This document shows positions 13,101 through 23,196 of a stretch of DNA of 64,000 nt, in pieces. Both the position numbers and the translations under genes were made by a program. This DNA comes from Brachionus manjavacas (lineage: Eukaryota > Rotifera > Eurotatoria > Ploima > Brachionidae), in assembly GCA_019054805.1 (NCBI GenBank), contig JAHQIY010000008.1, positions 3,767,501 to 3,831,500 of the forward strand. Direction: 5' to 3'. The notes beneath the pieces were generated by a model, which was given only the letters and a program-made list of their open reading frames with translations, was not told where the DNA came from and ran no database searches. Within the stretch, counting starts at the first letter, position 1. Each line of letters starts with the position of its first letter.

Positions 13101-14293
13101 AAATGATTAGAATATCATTTCTTAATTGCCGGTCATAATTGCTGTAGCCTTGTAATAATTGGCGTAAAAATGCGTCTCTCAATTGATTTATAGCCACCAA
13201 GGAATTTAATTGATCGGCGACTAGAACTTTGTCTCCATTTTCAAGCAAATTCCATAAAATATCTACACTACGGAACAAGATTCTAAAAAAATTAATTAAT
13301 TTTTTTCAATTTTAAAGATAAATTTATAACTCATCAGAAGATTGATTCATTTTTAAAACAAGACGGTTCGCACAGTCTGCATTCAGCATTCGCATACAGT
13401 TATCCTCATCTTTGGAAAGTTTTTGAAGAATTTTTATCATTCTCAATCTTAATTCAGTATCATCTTCCATCAAAGCCAGAGACTTTTAGAGAGACTAAAT
13501 TTAAAACATAAATTTGATACAAATTTCTACCAAACCTTGACCAATGTTTCTGCCAGATCGCTTTTTTTGATTATTTTTTGGATGAAATTTCTGGACGATC
13601 GCTGAAGATCAGCATAAACTTTTGGTAAATTTTCAAATGTGATCAAATTGTAAACACAATTGCAGATTTGTTCGCGTACTGACCGGTTTGGTGTGCGGAA
13701 TAAGTAGCCTTTATTGAATGTAAGCATTTGTTTTATTGATCACCAAAGCTGATTTATATTTACCTATATTGGCTATGCACTCTGACAGAACTGTCTCATA
13801 GACCAATTCGTCAGAGGATTTTTCTTTGACGAAAGGAAATCGGAAAATTTCTAATAAGCTGCATATGCATGGTATATAAGTGGAATCAGTTTCTACCTTA
13901 TCGGCCAAGATATTTATTATTTTTACTATTTTTACAACATCGCGGACAATCTAAAATTAAATTTTAGTTTTAGGCAAAAACGAAAAAAAATTTAAGCTAC
14001 AAATCCGAATTTATAGATTTTGCAAATTTTTTTGATGGCATGAATATGCCGTTCAGTCAAATTGGTTGAATGCGGGTCAACAAATAACTTTATTACTCTT
14101 TCCAAATCAAACGGAATTAATTTGTCACCCTGAAAATATATATTTAAAAAAGTCAGTATTCTTTTTAAAATGAATAAACCTCTTCAGTTGAGCCAATTTC
14201 TTCATCTTTGAGAACATGTTTGACAATTGGAATTTTTTCGTTTGGTAATTTAATTCGTGGTAAACTAGTTTGCTCAGTTTGGACTATTTTCAT
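7161..14293 (-). CDS. CFAP69: Cilia- and flagella-associated protein 69 (CFAP69)
   Basis: An armadillo-type helical-repeat protein of motile cilia and flagella; vertebrate CFAP69 is needed for sperm flagella and sets olfactory cilium response kinetics. Minus-strand exons: 14180-14293, 14001-14129, 13764-13950, 13536-13708, 13331-13482, 13011-13282, 12845-12966, 12565-12787, 8553-8833, 8299-8499, 8061-8253, 7880-8014, 7552-7826, 7305-7502 and 7161-7247. The model is in frame for 913 residues (human about 941). Conserved blocks run in family order: DPHSTNLTERHIHAIKK, SVDILWNLLE, YDRQLRNDILII, GFAKELLLFAT, EELQLHAMSGL, FLEWC, GLGYQRLIIGAVDCIWE, EDYFIQKEGVFYLLDILE, LDLSDNPKT, VSENMRAKIYGL, LTLCIIENYLDFKL and a late STPAAITGG. 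The ATG at 14293 is used because the frame upstream opens only from TTG. Two oddities: intron 12788-12844 starts with GC, and the intron 8834-12564 is 3.7 kb and carries repeats. Confidence 0.92.
10437..11053. repeat. Inverted-repeat element in the large CFAP69 intron
   Basis: Imperfect inverted arms of about 34 nt: one starts TCTAGTCGCTTAGGTAAACT (10437 on), the other is the reverse complement of a segment ending CTAACTGACTAGG (11020-11053). A second, perfect pair lies inside: TTGGTTCACCC (10938-10948) and GGGTGAACCAA (10973-10983). There is no coding capacity, so a decayed MITE or fold-back element is likely. Ends and target duplication are not resolvable by eye. Confidence 0.5.
12333..12440. 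repeat. GC-richer hairpin patch in CFAP69 intron
   Basis: A G-rich island of about 100 bp in an otherwise AT-rich intron. It contains small hairpins such as CCAGGGCAAAGTCCTGG and AGGGGAAGCCCT, then CGGATTTCGGG and GGTTAGGGTC. The composition differs sharply from the surroundings. It could be a fragment of a dispersed repeat; no RNA gene was recognised. Confidence 0.4.
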
Positions 14294-17200
14294 TTTAAAA
14301 ATTTTTATATTTTCATCTGGATACTGATTTTGTCTGAAAACATAAACTTTGTAGATATGTGGAAACAAGGATAAGATTGCCAAATAGAAGAAGCAATTAA
14401 TACTTAATAATTATGTTCGCTTTTTCTTAAACTTAAAATATACTATAATGAAGCTTTTGGTTGCTTAGTGATACCTCTAGCAATGAATTTTGACAAGCAT
14501 TTACAGGTTTAAATTTTGAAATCTCATTTTTGAACTACACTCATTCCTCGGTTTGGCGAACAACTTCGGCGAAAGATTCAGTATTCTTTATACCGAAATT
14601 TCCATGTAAAAAGAAAGGGATAAAAATAAAAATTGAATGAAACTTTTTTTTTAAAAAAAATTAAAGTAGTAAAACCTCAGAGGTTTTAAATTTATTAGAA
14701 TTATTTTTTGTTCTAATAAATTTAAAATATAATTTGTTCTTTAAAATTTAAAATACAATCAAAAAAGAATTTATTTTTTTAATTATCTTTAAAAAGTTCA
14801 AAATGAACAAATTGAAAATTAAAAAACTTTTTCGACGCATCACTTTTTTTAAAGAAAAATTAAAAAAGAATTTAAATTATCATATACAGTGCCGGAAATT
14901 AACTTGTCACATCATATCATTTGATATCAGCTAATTTCAGGAAAAAAAATTTTTTTACAAATTTTTACATATAAAAATTCAAATTTTAATTCACCTGATA
15001 TTATCTTATATCAAATGATAATAACTGATATCAGCTGATATGAGAAAAGTTTAAAATAATGATATTAAATGATATCAGATGATATGATGTGACAAGTTAA
15101 TGTAAAAATTTGTAAAAAATCATCTGATATTATCTAATATCAGGATATCAGCTAATATCAGGAAAAAAAAAATTATTTACATATAGAAATTCAAATTTAA
15201 AGCTGATATCAGCTGATATCCTGATATTAGATAATATCAGGTCAATTTTTACAAATTTTTACATATAGAAATTACATTTTTATTAGGCAAATTTAAGTTT
15301 GAGATCAAGATTAAAAGATCAAAATATATAATGAAATATTTTTTATAATTAAAGAGAAAAAATAATTTATTTCTTAAGAAATTTTTCATACATAAAATTT
15401 TAAATTATCCCTTGATAAATTTTTCTCTATTTTTCTTAAAAATTTGTAAAAAAATTACGGGATTTTACTTAAATTATTTATTGAAAAAAACAGGTAAACA
15501 AATCGTCAAATAAAACACAACCACAATGCAATTATTAATGCTCAATAACAATACAATTGGGTTGATATCTGACGTTTTTTTTTTCTTTCTTTACTAACAT
15601 TTACCATTTTTCCCGTTATTTTTAATAAAAATTGACGTAAAATTTCCTTTTTCTTTTCATTTGTCATTTGAATTTTCTAAAAAAGAGAAAAATTCATAAA
15701 AATCGCTGTTTATTCAGTTATTTTCTACCCTTAATAAGATTACTAGAATTTCCATTTTTTTTCTCAGGTAATTATAAGTTTACGTAAAATTCCTTAAAAT
15801 TCTTAAAAAAAGTTTATCACATCAGTAATGTATCATGACTTTAAGAAAGATTAGATAACCCATTTCTTTGTAAACGATGTGGATAACGATTTGAAGTTTA
15901 AAATGTTAAAACAATGGGGAATAGTAAGATCTACTCAAAATCATTGCAATTTACCCCTTGGTTTTAATGAATAAATGGCCATTAGCCGAGTACCTAAGAC
16001 TCGGACACAACTCCAGCTCCTTTTAATTTTCAAATAAAACTTCAACTATTACTTAGTTTAGCTTTTTTTTATCAATTATTTAGCTTCATAGAATGAAAAT
16101 ATTCATTCTGTGTAATTTTTTTTAAGATTCAGTCCATCTTACATCAAGGTGTTAATTACCGAATATCATTTTTTTTAATAGTTAATTTTAGATCAAATTG
16201 ACTGTCTGATTTTTGAATAGAAATTTATTAAAATCCTTTAATCATTAAACAAGCTGATAATAAAAAAAAATTGATCAGTTTTTCAATGCAAGGGTCACTA
16301 AAAATTGAATGTTTTAAAATATGAATAATAATAGCTTAAAAAATAAAAAAAATTATCAAGTCATCTCCAAAGGAAAAATCTTTGGATTTTCTCTACGAGT
16401 TTTTTATACCAATTTTAGAATATTTATCAAAAGTTCTGATGAAACATCTTGAGTATTTTAATTTTCAATTTTCTAATCTATCAATAAAAATAAAAAATAA
16501 AGAAACCAAACAAATAATCAAAATATTTTAAATTTAAATTCGTATATTATTGTAAAAAACAAAAAGCTGAAAATTTCTGTATTTTTCTTTATTTTTTGTT
16601 CTAATAAATTTAAAATATAATCAAAAAGGAATTTATTTTTTTAATTATCTTTAAAAAGTTCAAAATGAACAAATTGAACACTTTTTAACACTAATGAATT
16701 GACTTACAGAAGTATTCAATCATTTATTTATTTAAATGTATTAAAACCAACTTTCAATAAATCGCCAATTTCGAATTTCTTTCTATTTTCCGATTCTTTT
16801 CAGCTCGTCAATGCATTTACAGGTGTTTCGAGATATGCTTTCTATTGAAAAAAATATCAATAATATCTAAATATTTTTTTAGATACATTTAATTTTTTTT
16901 GAACCATTTTTAAAATAAAACCATTCAACATAGAATTTATTTGAGAATCTGAAAAACTGATTAGCACTGCATTTATTTAATTTTAAAAAATATTTATAAC
17001 AAATTACAGATAAAAAATTTTATAATTGATTTTAAAAAAGTTATCTAAAAAAGTTAAATATTGGAAAATTTAAATTAATTTTTTTGATTTTTTTTTCAAA
17101 ATCTTTTTTAATCAAATTGATATTACTAAATACTTCAGCTGAATACATTTTAATGTTAAACAGATTTTCATGTATGTTAATTAAATTTTTTTCATGCCAC

Positions 17201-17841
17201 TCAAAATAAGGGTATTACTGATAAGGTTAATTTTTGAAAAAAAATTATATTGTAAATGTAGGCTAAATATGTAAAATTTAAATTTTTAAAATACTTTATT
17301 TATGATTTTTTAATTTGTTCGAGTGGTCTGGCACGGATAGCTTTTATGTAAACTAAAATTTAGAACAAAAAAAATGACTAGAGAGAAAAAAATGAAATAT
17401 TAATTTATAAAAAACAAATTTATTTTTATTTGATTTTAAGATTTTCAATCTTAGGAACATAAAATTTTTAAAAAAGTAAACGAATTTGTTTGCTTGGAGA
17501 TTTCTGCAAAAAAATTGAAAATTTTCAAAAGTTTACAATTAGTAAAACTTTTGTGGGGAATGAATTTCGATAATTTAAAAAACAAGAAATTATTGCAAAG
17601 CAAACAAAAATTTGAATTAAAACCTGAAAGAAGAAACAACTTGTTGAAAGACGAACAAGCAAAAAAGCAAAACGAAACAAAAAATCAACCTAGCAACTCA
17701 CATTTTATTTACAAAATTAATTTCATAATTTTTTGAGTGCTTTTTGAATAAAATTTTCTTTTTATTAAAATGTTGATTAAAATATCTTAATTAATAATTA
17801 AATTTAGCAATATTTTTATATATTTTATTAGAAATAATTTA
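14294..17841. other. Intergenic stretch between CFAP69 and the 17.8 kb gene
   Basis: Non-coding, apart from a GATATC-rich inverted-repeat cluster listed separately. A lysine-rich open frame at 17494-17736 (+) just upstream of the next gene has no recognised domain. A phrase of about 60 bp near 14705-14820 recurs near 16600-16675 (TTTGTTCTAATAAATTTAAA and CTTTAAAAAGTTCAAAATGA), so it is a small direct repeat. Confidence 0.5.
14887..15241. repeat. GATATC-rich compound inverted repeat
   Basis: Two nested inverted pairs. The first is a 21-nt match between 14900-14920 (starting TAACTTGTCACATCATAT) and 15079-15099 in reverse complement. The second is a 30-nt match, exact as read, between 15124-15153 and 15211-15240. 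Between them are many partial copies of TGATATCAGCTGATATC. The left edge reads TA-CAGTGCCGG, reminiscent of mariner-type MITE ends, but I found no matching CCGGCACTG-TA right end. It is either a rearranged MITE or two overlapping elements. Confidence 0.65.
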
Positions 17842-18877
17842 ATGGCTAATGAAGCTCGAATGAAATCTTCGCTTAATGAAAACAAGTCACCCAAAACAAA
17901 TTTTGTAATGACCGGTGATACTAAGAGAACTGACGCAGTTGGAAACATTTACATTCACAAAAATGACCCCAAGGTAGTTAATAAAGGAATTTTTTTGACC
18001 GATGTACTGCATGCTCAAGGAGGCTATTTACCAATTTTGGCGAGTAACACTTATAACCAACGAAAGCATGAAAATGGTGAATATTCATACAATGGTCGAG
18101 TGGATCACGGAACTCGTCCAATGCATCGCACAACTTTCGATTTAGGAAATCAATCTAACGAAAGAAATTTTACGACAAAACACAAAATAGTAAAAACTTC
18201 CTAATTTAGATAACAATAATAATTAAGTGAAATAGGACTATCAAGGATTCAAGCTCAGGCCAGAATATTTACCAACTGCAGGAAAAAATCAATTTGAGCA
18301 CCATTTTGAAATCGGAACAAATAAAGACTTAAATTTGAATACCCACTATGGATCTGAGTTTTATATTAAAAATAATGATAAAGTAATCGTTTTTCACTAA
18401 TTTAAAATCTAAAATTTAAACTCAAAAAGGATTATACTTCAAATTTTGATCTGATGCCAAAATACTCTGTTGGAAAGCAAGTAAACCCAAGAAAATAAAG
18501 CTTAAAAAAAACTTAATTTTACCCAAAGTTAAATCAACTAGAAAAGGAAAATAAGATCAAAGAATACAATAATCGAAAAAGTAAAATCAATGAGGCTCTT
18601 GTTTTTGATAAGCATGAACCAAATTATTGGACTCAGTATAAAAGAACTCACGACTATTTAGGGCATTTGAGAGGTAATGGAGTTAGCAAAATTTATCCTG
18701 AAAAAGAATCATACAATATACTTACAGGTAATTTCATTTAAATTTTTGAATTTCTATATTAAAAAATTGAATTTAGGTGAACTAATCAGTCAAGTTAAAA
18801 ACAATAATCGGAAAACTTCTGGGGATTTTTTAATGAGCTCGGCTAGACAAAATTATGAGGAAAGAATTTTGTTTTGA
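17842..18877 (+). CDS. Unrecognised five-exon protein (281 aa)
   Basis: I do not recognise this gene with confidence. Exons 17842-18189, 18236-18382, 18430-18480, 18529-18727 and 18777-18877 join in frame with GT-AG introns of 46-49 nt. The product is soluble-looking, with no signal peptide or membrane helix, and is rich in Asn, Lys, Tyr and His. It contains short Gly/Tyr-rich phrases such as GGYLPILASNTYNQRK, YQGFKLRPEYLPTAGKNQF and YWTQYKRTHDYLGHLRGNG. Such low-complexity phrases recall axonemal microtubule-binding proteins (SAXO/PPP1R32-like), but this is only an impression. The ATG at 17842 follows a run that could also be a splice acceptor, so an upstream exon is possible. The next gene starts about 220 bp downstream on the same strand. 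Confidence 0.7.
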
Positions 18878-19094
18878 ATTTATGTTATCATCATCAGTCG
18901 GGCTGGTAAGGTGTGGAATATGCTAAAATTATGTATATAACAACAATTGAGGAAATGACTTGATTCTTTTTTCTTTTTATTTTCATTTAAAAGAATTTCA
19001 ATAAAAATAAATTAAAAAGAAAAAAGAATTTTAATTAAGATTTTTCATTAAGTAAAATAAAGTTAATACTTGCTTTTCAAAAAAAATAAAATCA

Positions 19095-19454
19095 ATGGGG
19101 GAAAATGATTTTCCAATTTGGGTCATACCCATAATTATTTTTGCACTTCTTTCAATTATCACATTAATAGTTGTAGTTTTGTATGCTTTAAAAAAAGGGA
19201 GAAAAAAAAATTGTATTGGTAAGTTTTCAAATAAAATTATTATATTTTAATTATTATATTTATTCGTAGCAGTTTGTCAATCTCAAAATGTTGAATCGGA
19301 AGTGTCCATTCCAAATGAAAGGGAAACTTGCTTTATTGTCTCGAGTAAAAGGTGCATATCAAATTCTATGGGCTTAAGAAGTTATTTAGAAGATTTACCC
19401 TCTTATGAATCAATTATGCAAGAAAAATCAACCCAAAAGAAATGTAAAAAATGA
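19095..19454 (+). CDS. Small single-pass membrane protein (101-102 aa)
   Basis: Not matched to a named family. Exon 1 is 19095-19218. Exon 2 starts at 19273, or at 19270 if the first AG of a TAGCAG tandem acceptor is used, and ends at 19454. The product begins MGENDFPIWVIPI, followed by a hydrophobic helix at about residues 8-31, then the basic stop-transfer cluster KKGRKK. The rest is a Ser/Glu-rich tail containing the tyrosine motif LEDLPSYESIMQ near the C terminus. The order suggests a short lumenal or extracellular N terminus and a cytoplasmic tail with a PSYE-type adaptor or WW/SH2-binding site. That topology is inference. The gene was missed by simple ORF calling because each exon is short. 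Confidence 0.65.
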
Positions 19455-20069
19455 TCAAAAATTTTTTAATTTTTGTCTAAATTTTATTTTCGACTTATTA
19501 TAAAAATTTAACTTTTTAAAAATTAATTGTTTTAAACAAAATAATTAAATTTTGGGAAATATTTTCAAAATATATCTAAAATGATTTATTACATGAAATT
19601 TTTATTTTTATAAAAATAAAAAGAATTTAAATTATCCAACAGATAAAATTTTAATATCTTTAATATCATTTGTTTTTTTTAGGAAGTCGTCTGGTCAAAT
19701 GGTTTTAAAATTATACGCGAATTGGAAGAATGAGAAATGTCATTAAATTTTGAAATCTTTATAATTAGTTTTACAATTTAGCGTTTTTTTTTAATTTATT
19801 AAAAACATGGTAATAATTTGTTAATTCTTCTATCCGATTTTTGTTACTAAGGAAAATTGATTAACTAATTTTCAAATATTAAAAGTACGAGGAATATTTT
19901 TGATTACAATCATTTTAAAAAAGATTGCCTTTAATTTTATTAATTTAAAAAAGTAGGTAAAAAAGTAAATTGAAAAAAAAAACACCAATTATTTACATCT
20001 TGAGTTTTATACAAAAATGAATAGTTGGCGCTTTTGGTGTATTTAAAACTAAAAATTCAAATGAAAATT
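19455..20069. other. Intergenic stretch, nothing recognised
   Basis: AT-rich spacer between the small membrane-protein gene and the 3' end of a retrotransposon remnant. No gene or repeat structure was seen. Confidence 0.5.
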
Positions 20070-21165
20070 TTTACTGTTAGTTAGTAAGTTAGTTTACACT
20101 GCGGTATAGCGCATTTAAGCGTTTAGCCTTTTTAATTGCTTCCTGACATTCCAAACACTCCTTCATCAATGAAACTCTCGAAACCATTTGTCGATTTCGC
20201 TGACATTGCATTTTCAGATAAATCATTCCAAACTGAAGTATTTCGATTTGATAGAAAATTGTAGCGGTATGGCTCTTTTTTATTGATCTCACGTACTAAT
20301 TTTTTGTTGTGCTTTCTTCTCAGAACGATTGTAGTTGTTTTGCCGTAGATAATCCCATTTATCAAATTAATTTCTTCAAGACCATCAACTATTTTGTACA
20401 TTTGTATCAGATCACCTCTTAGACGTCTGTCTTCTAGGCTAATTAAATTGAGTTCGTGAAGACGTAACTCGTACGGTTTGGTCTTGATCGCCTTGACCAA
20501 TTTGGTTGCTCTTCTTTGTACTTTCTCTAAAACTTTTATGTCGGTCTTATAAAGTGGACACCACATACTTTCCAAATGTGGCCTCACTAGGGCTGTGTAC
20601 AAAGGCTTTAGTGTGTCTTTACCTAAATATCTATAAGAGTTTTTTAATTGACCCAGCCCTCTATTTCAGAGTTGTTTTTAAGTCACAAGTCTTAAGTCAA
20701 GTCAAGTCAATGACTTAAAAATTTTTAAGTTTAAAAAATCGGTAAAAAAAAAGCGGCAAGTCAAAGTTACGGTCAACATTGTGGCGGGCGGTCATTTAGC
20801 CGTTCAGCTTGGCGGCCAGAATTTGGGACTGCGGCGCTGAAAAAAAATATGCAAAAATATCATAAAAAATTAAAAAGTTAAGAAAATTAAATATGTTTAT
20901 TAATTAAAAAAAAACCATAATTTTATTAAATAAAAAAAAACCAACGGCCAACAATCATCCACTACCAATAATACTCAATTTTAATGAAATAAATAATTAA
21001 AACTATTTCTAATCTAACTCATGACTTTGACTTAATTTTTTGTGACTTAGACTTAAAACTGTGACTTAAAAACAAGTCTGCTCTATTTACCTTTGCAGCC
21101 GCATGAGAACATTGCTTATTCCATTTCATATCATTGGAAACCAGGACTCCAAGACTGAATCAGAT
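20070..21165 (-). pseudogene. Non-LTR retrotransposon 3' remnant, split by a MITE
   Basis: The end of a reverse transcriptase ORF of the CR1/L2/jockey type. On the minus strand, the part at about 21165-21081 reads DLGVLVSNDMKWNKQCSH and on to AAAKVN. The frame then continues at 20658 with RGLGQLKNSYRYLGKDT, LYTALVRPHLE, VQRRATKLV and the typical NRNTSVWNDLSENAMSA, and stops at about 20132. The two parts are separated exactly by the MITE at 20667-21080. The 5' portion (most of the RT and any endonuclease) is missing, as in typical 5'-truncated copies. Past the stop is a TAACTTACTAACTAAC-like tail near 20080, fitting the short tandem 3' ends of these clades. Confidence 0.85.
20667..21080. mobile_element. 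hAT-type MITE inserted in the retrotransposon (414 bp)
   Basis: The left end is CAGAGTTGTTTTTAAGTCAC; the right end is the complement of CAGACTTGTTTTTAAGTCAC. It is flanked by a perfect 8-bp target duplication CTCTATTT (20659-20666 and 21081-21088). The termini are full of AAGTC/GACTT repeats (AAGTCAAGTCAAGTCAATGAC). It has no ORF. The interior contains a GC-richer patch (GTGGCGGGCGGTCATTTAGC) not seen in its 21.2 kb relative. Confidence 0.9.
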
Positions 21166-21230
21166 TAATTAAATATTGTGACAACTAGATTAAATATTCA
21201 AATGCATCACTTAACGAAGTGACTATAGAC

Positions 21231-21516
21231 CAGACTTGTTTTTAAGTCACAAGTCTTAAGTCAAGTCAACTCAATGACTTTTTTTTTAGATTTTTTTTTT
21301 TAGTGAAGTTTAGTCAAGTGAACTAATTATCTGATTTTTAAACTAAAAAATAAATCTGATTTTTTATTTTAATCCAGAAAAAGTTTAGTTTTAAAATCAG
21401 AAAATTAGTTGATTCGACTAAACTTCACTAAAAAAATTAAAAAAATTTTTAAGACATTGGCTTTGACTTAAATTTTTCTGACTTAGACTTAAAACTGTGA
21501 CTTAAAAATAAGTCTA
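21231..21516. mobile_element. hAT-type MITE, second copy (286 bp)
   Basis: Same terminal sequence as its neighbour: left CAGACTTGTTTTTAAGTCAC, right complement of TAGACTTATTTTTAAGTCAC. The flanking 8-mers CTATAGAC (21223-21230) and CTATTGAC (21517-21524) match at 7 of 8. A second internal inverted pair (GTGAAGTTTAGTC with its complement near 21415-21430) makes it a nearly complete fold-back. No coding capacity. Confidence 0.82.
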
Positions 21517-21524
21517 CTATTGAC

Positions 21525-23196
21525 ACATACAGTGTAAATTTTATTATTTTATTGAAAAACTGTTTAAAAAATATATTATTTTTTTTCTTTGCCGATTTAA
21601 AGCTCCTTCAAATTAAAAAAAAAATAAAAATAAAAAAACAAAAAATAAGAAAATAAAATAAGTATAAATAATTTTAAAACCTTAATATTCAAATATTGAG
21701 TTTTTTGATCTTTTTAACATTTTGAGGATTAATTGATAATTTAAGTGAATTATTATAATTTTTATATTAGGATCTATATTATACTAATATTAATAACTTT
21801 TAATAATTTTACAAATTATCTCCTTTCTTCAGTTATTGAGATAACTTAAAATGAATAGTCACATGTTCAGGCTTTTCAGGCTTTAGAACCAAAAATTGCT
21901 GATAATATAGTTATCGAAAATTACAATACCAAAAAATGGACTTGTAGAAATTTTAAAAATAAATCGGAAAATAAAATTTACAATCTAATTGATTATTTTT
22001 TTTACAACTAAACCTTGTTATTTTTTTTACTTTCGTAGATTTAACTGCAGCAAATTTTGAAAAAATCTTATTATTTAAATTAAAAAAATTAAAAACAAAT
22101 AAAATAATATTTTTTTCTTTCGCAAAGACTTAAAATAAAATACAAAAATTAAATTCATTCATTGTTAAACCGTGTTAAAATAAAAGTACTATTATTTTTA
22201 AAAAAAATTGAAAGATTTTTGGAAAGATATTTTATTTTTCTGTGGCGTCGTCTTATAAACGATAATTATCTGAAAATTAATTTATTTTCAGAAAGATAAA
22301 ATTAGTATTGACTTTTTTAAATGACATTGCTACATCACTAACCTAATTCAAATAGTGTTCAAAGTAACTACGTTAGTAATTAAACTTGTCTTGGATAAAT
22401 GATTAGTTGTTAAGAAGATATGAGATATAAATAAATGGCTTTTTAAAGAAAATATATAGATTTCCTTTTTTTTGCTTCTGGTATTTCTTTTTTTGACAGG
22501 TTGTCATAAAGACTTTTATATAAGAAATGAGAACAAGACTAAAACATACATTTTAATTCGACGTATTCATAATTGATGCATTTAAATTTCTTTCATGTTG
22601 CAAATATCTCAACTGACTTGAAAAATTGAAACTTTAAAATTCTTTCAATATTTGGCTTATTATGTCTTAATTAAGATAATGTATATCTGAGCATCTTTTC
22701 TAAGACTTGGCTACATATAGATAAAATATCTTTCCGTAGTAATTCTCAAAGTTTTAATTACGAAATTTAAAAAAATTAATTCTTAAGCTAATTTTCTAGT
22801 TTCATTTTGTTCAACAGAATTTTCTAATGTTTGGCCTTTTAGGAACAAATATTAAAAAAAATCTAAATAAAACAAAAAATTTGCCATATTTAATTGTTAT
22901 ATTAGACTTAAATTGATTGAAACTGTTTTGTTCTGCAATTAATTTGATTCAAAATAAATTTTTGAAATAAAATACAGCATTTTTTTTTCAATTATTGAGT
23001 CAATAAAGCCACTCGCCATTTAAAAATTATTAAATTAAAAATAAAAAACTTGCAGAGCAAAATCTAAATAGTTAAATGATAAACTTTTATTTTTATTGAG
23101 ATAAAGACTTTTAAATAAAAAATAAATAAGAAATAAGTCAGCTACTCAATAGCTCAGATCAATTTTTGTCAGGTTGGGATAGCTAAAACTTTGTAC
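21525..23196. other. Intergenic stretch, nothing recognised
   Basis: Non-coding AT-rich sequence downstream (in map order, 3' side) of myosin heavy chain 1. It would hold that gene's 3' UTR. No repeat or coding frame was recognised. Confidence 0.5.

Noticed and set aside
15990..16025. A tRNA gene near TAGCCGAGTACCTAAGACTC
   Set aside because: Box-like motifs are too close together and no acceptor or anticodon stem forms.
17494..17736. An 80-codon lysine-rich ORF as a first exon of the 17.8 kb gene
   Set aside because: No donor was found that joins it in frame to 17842, and the downstream ATG is adequate.
20089..20292. A frameshift at the end of the retrotransposon ORF, continuing in another frame
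   Set aside because: The main frame already ends in a typical place for this family after the final conserved block; the overlapping frame needs no explanation.
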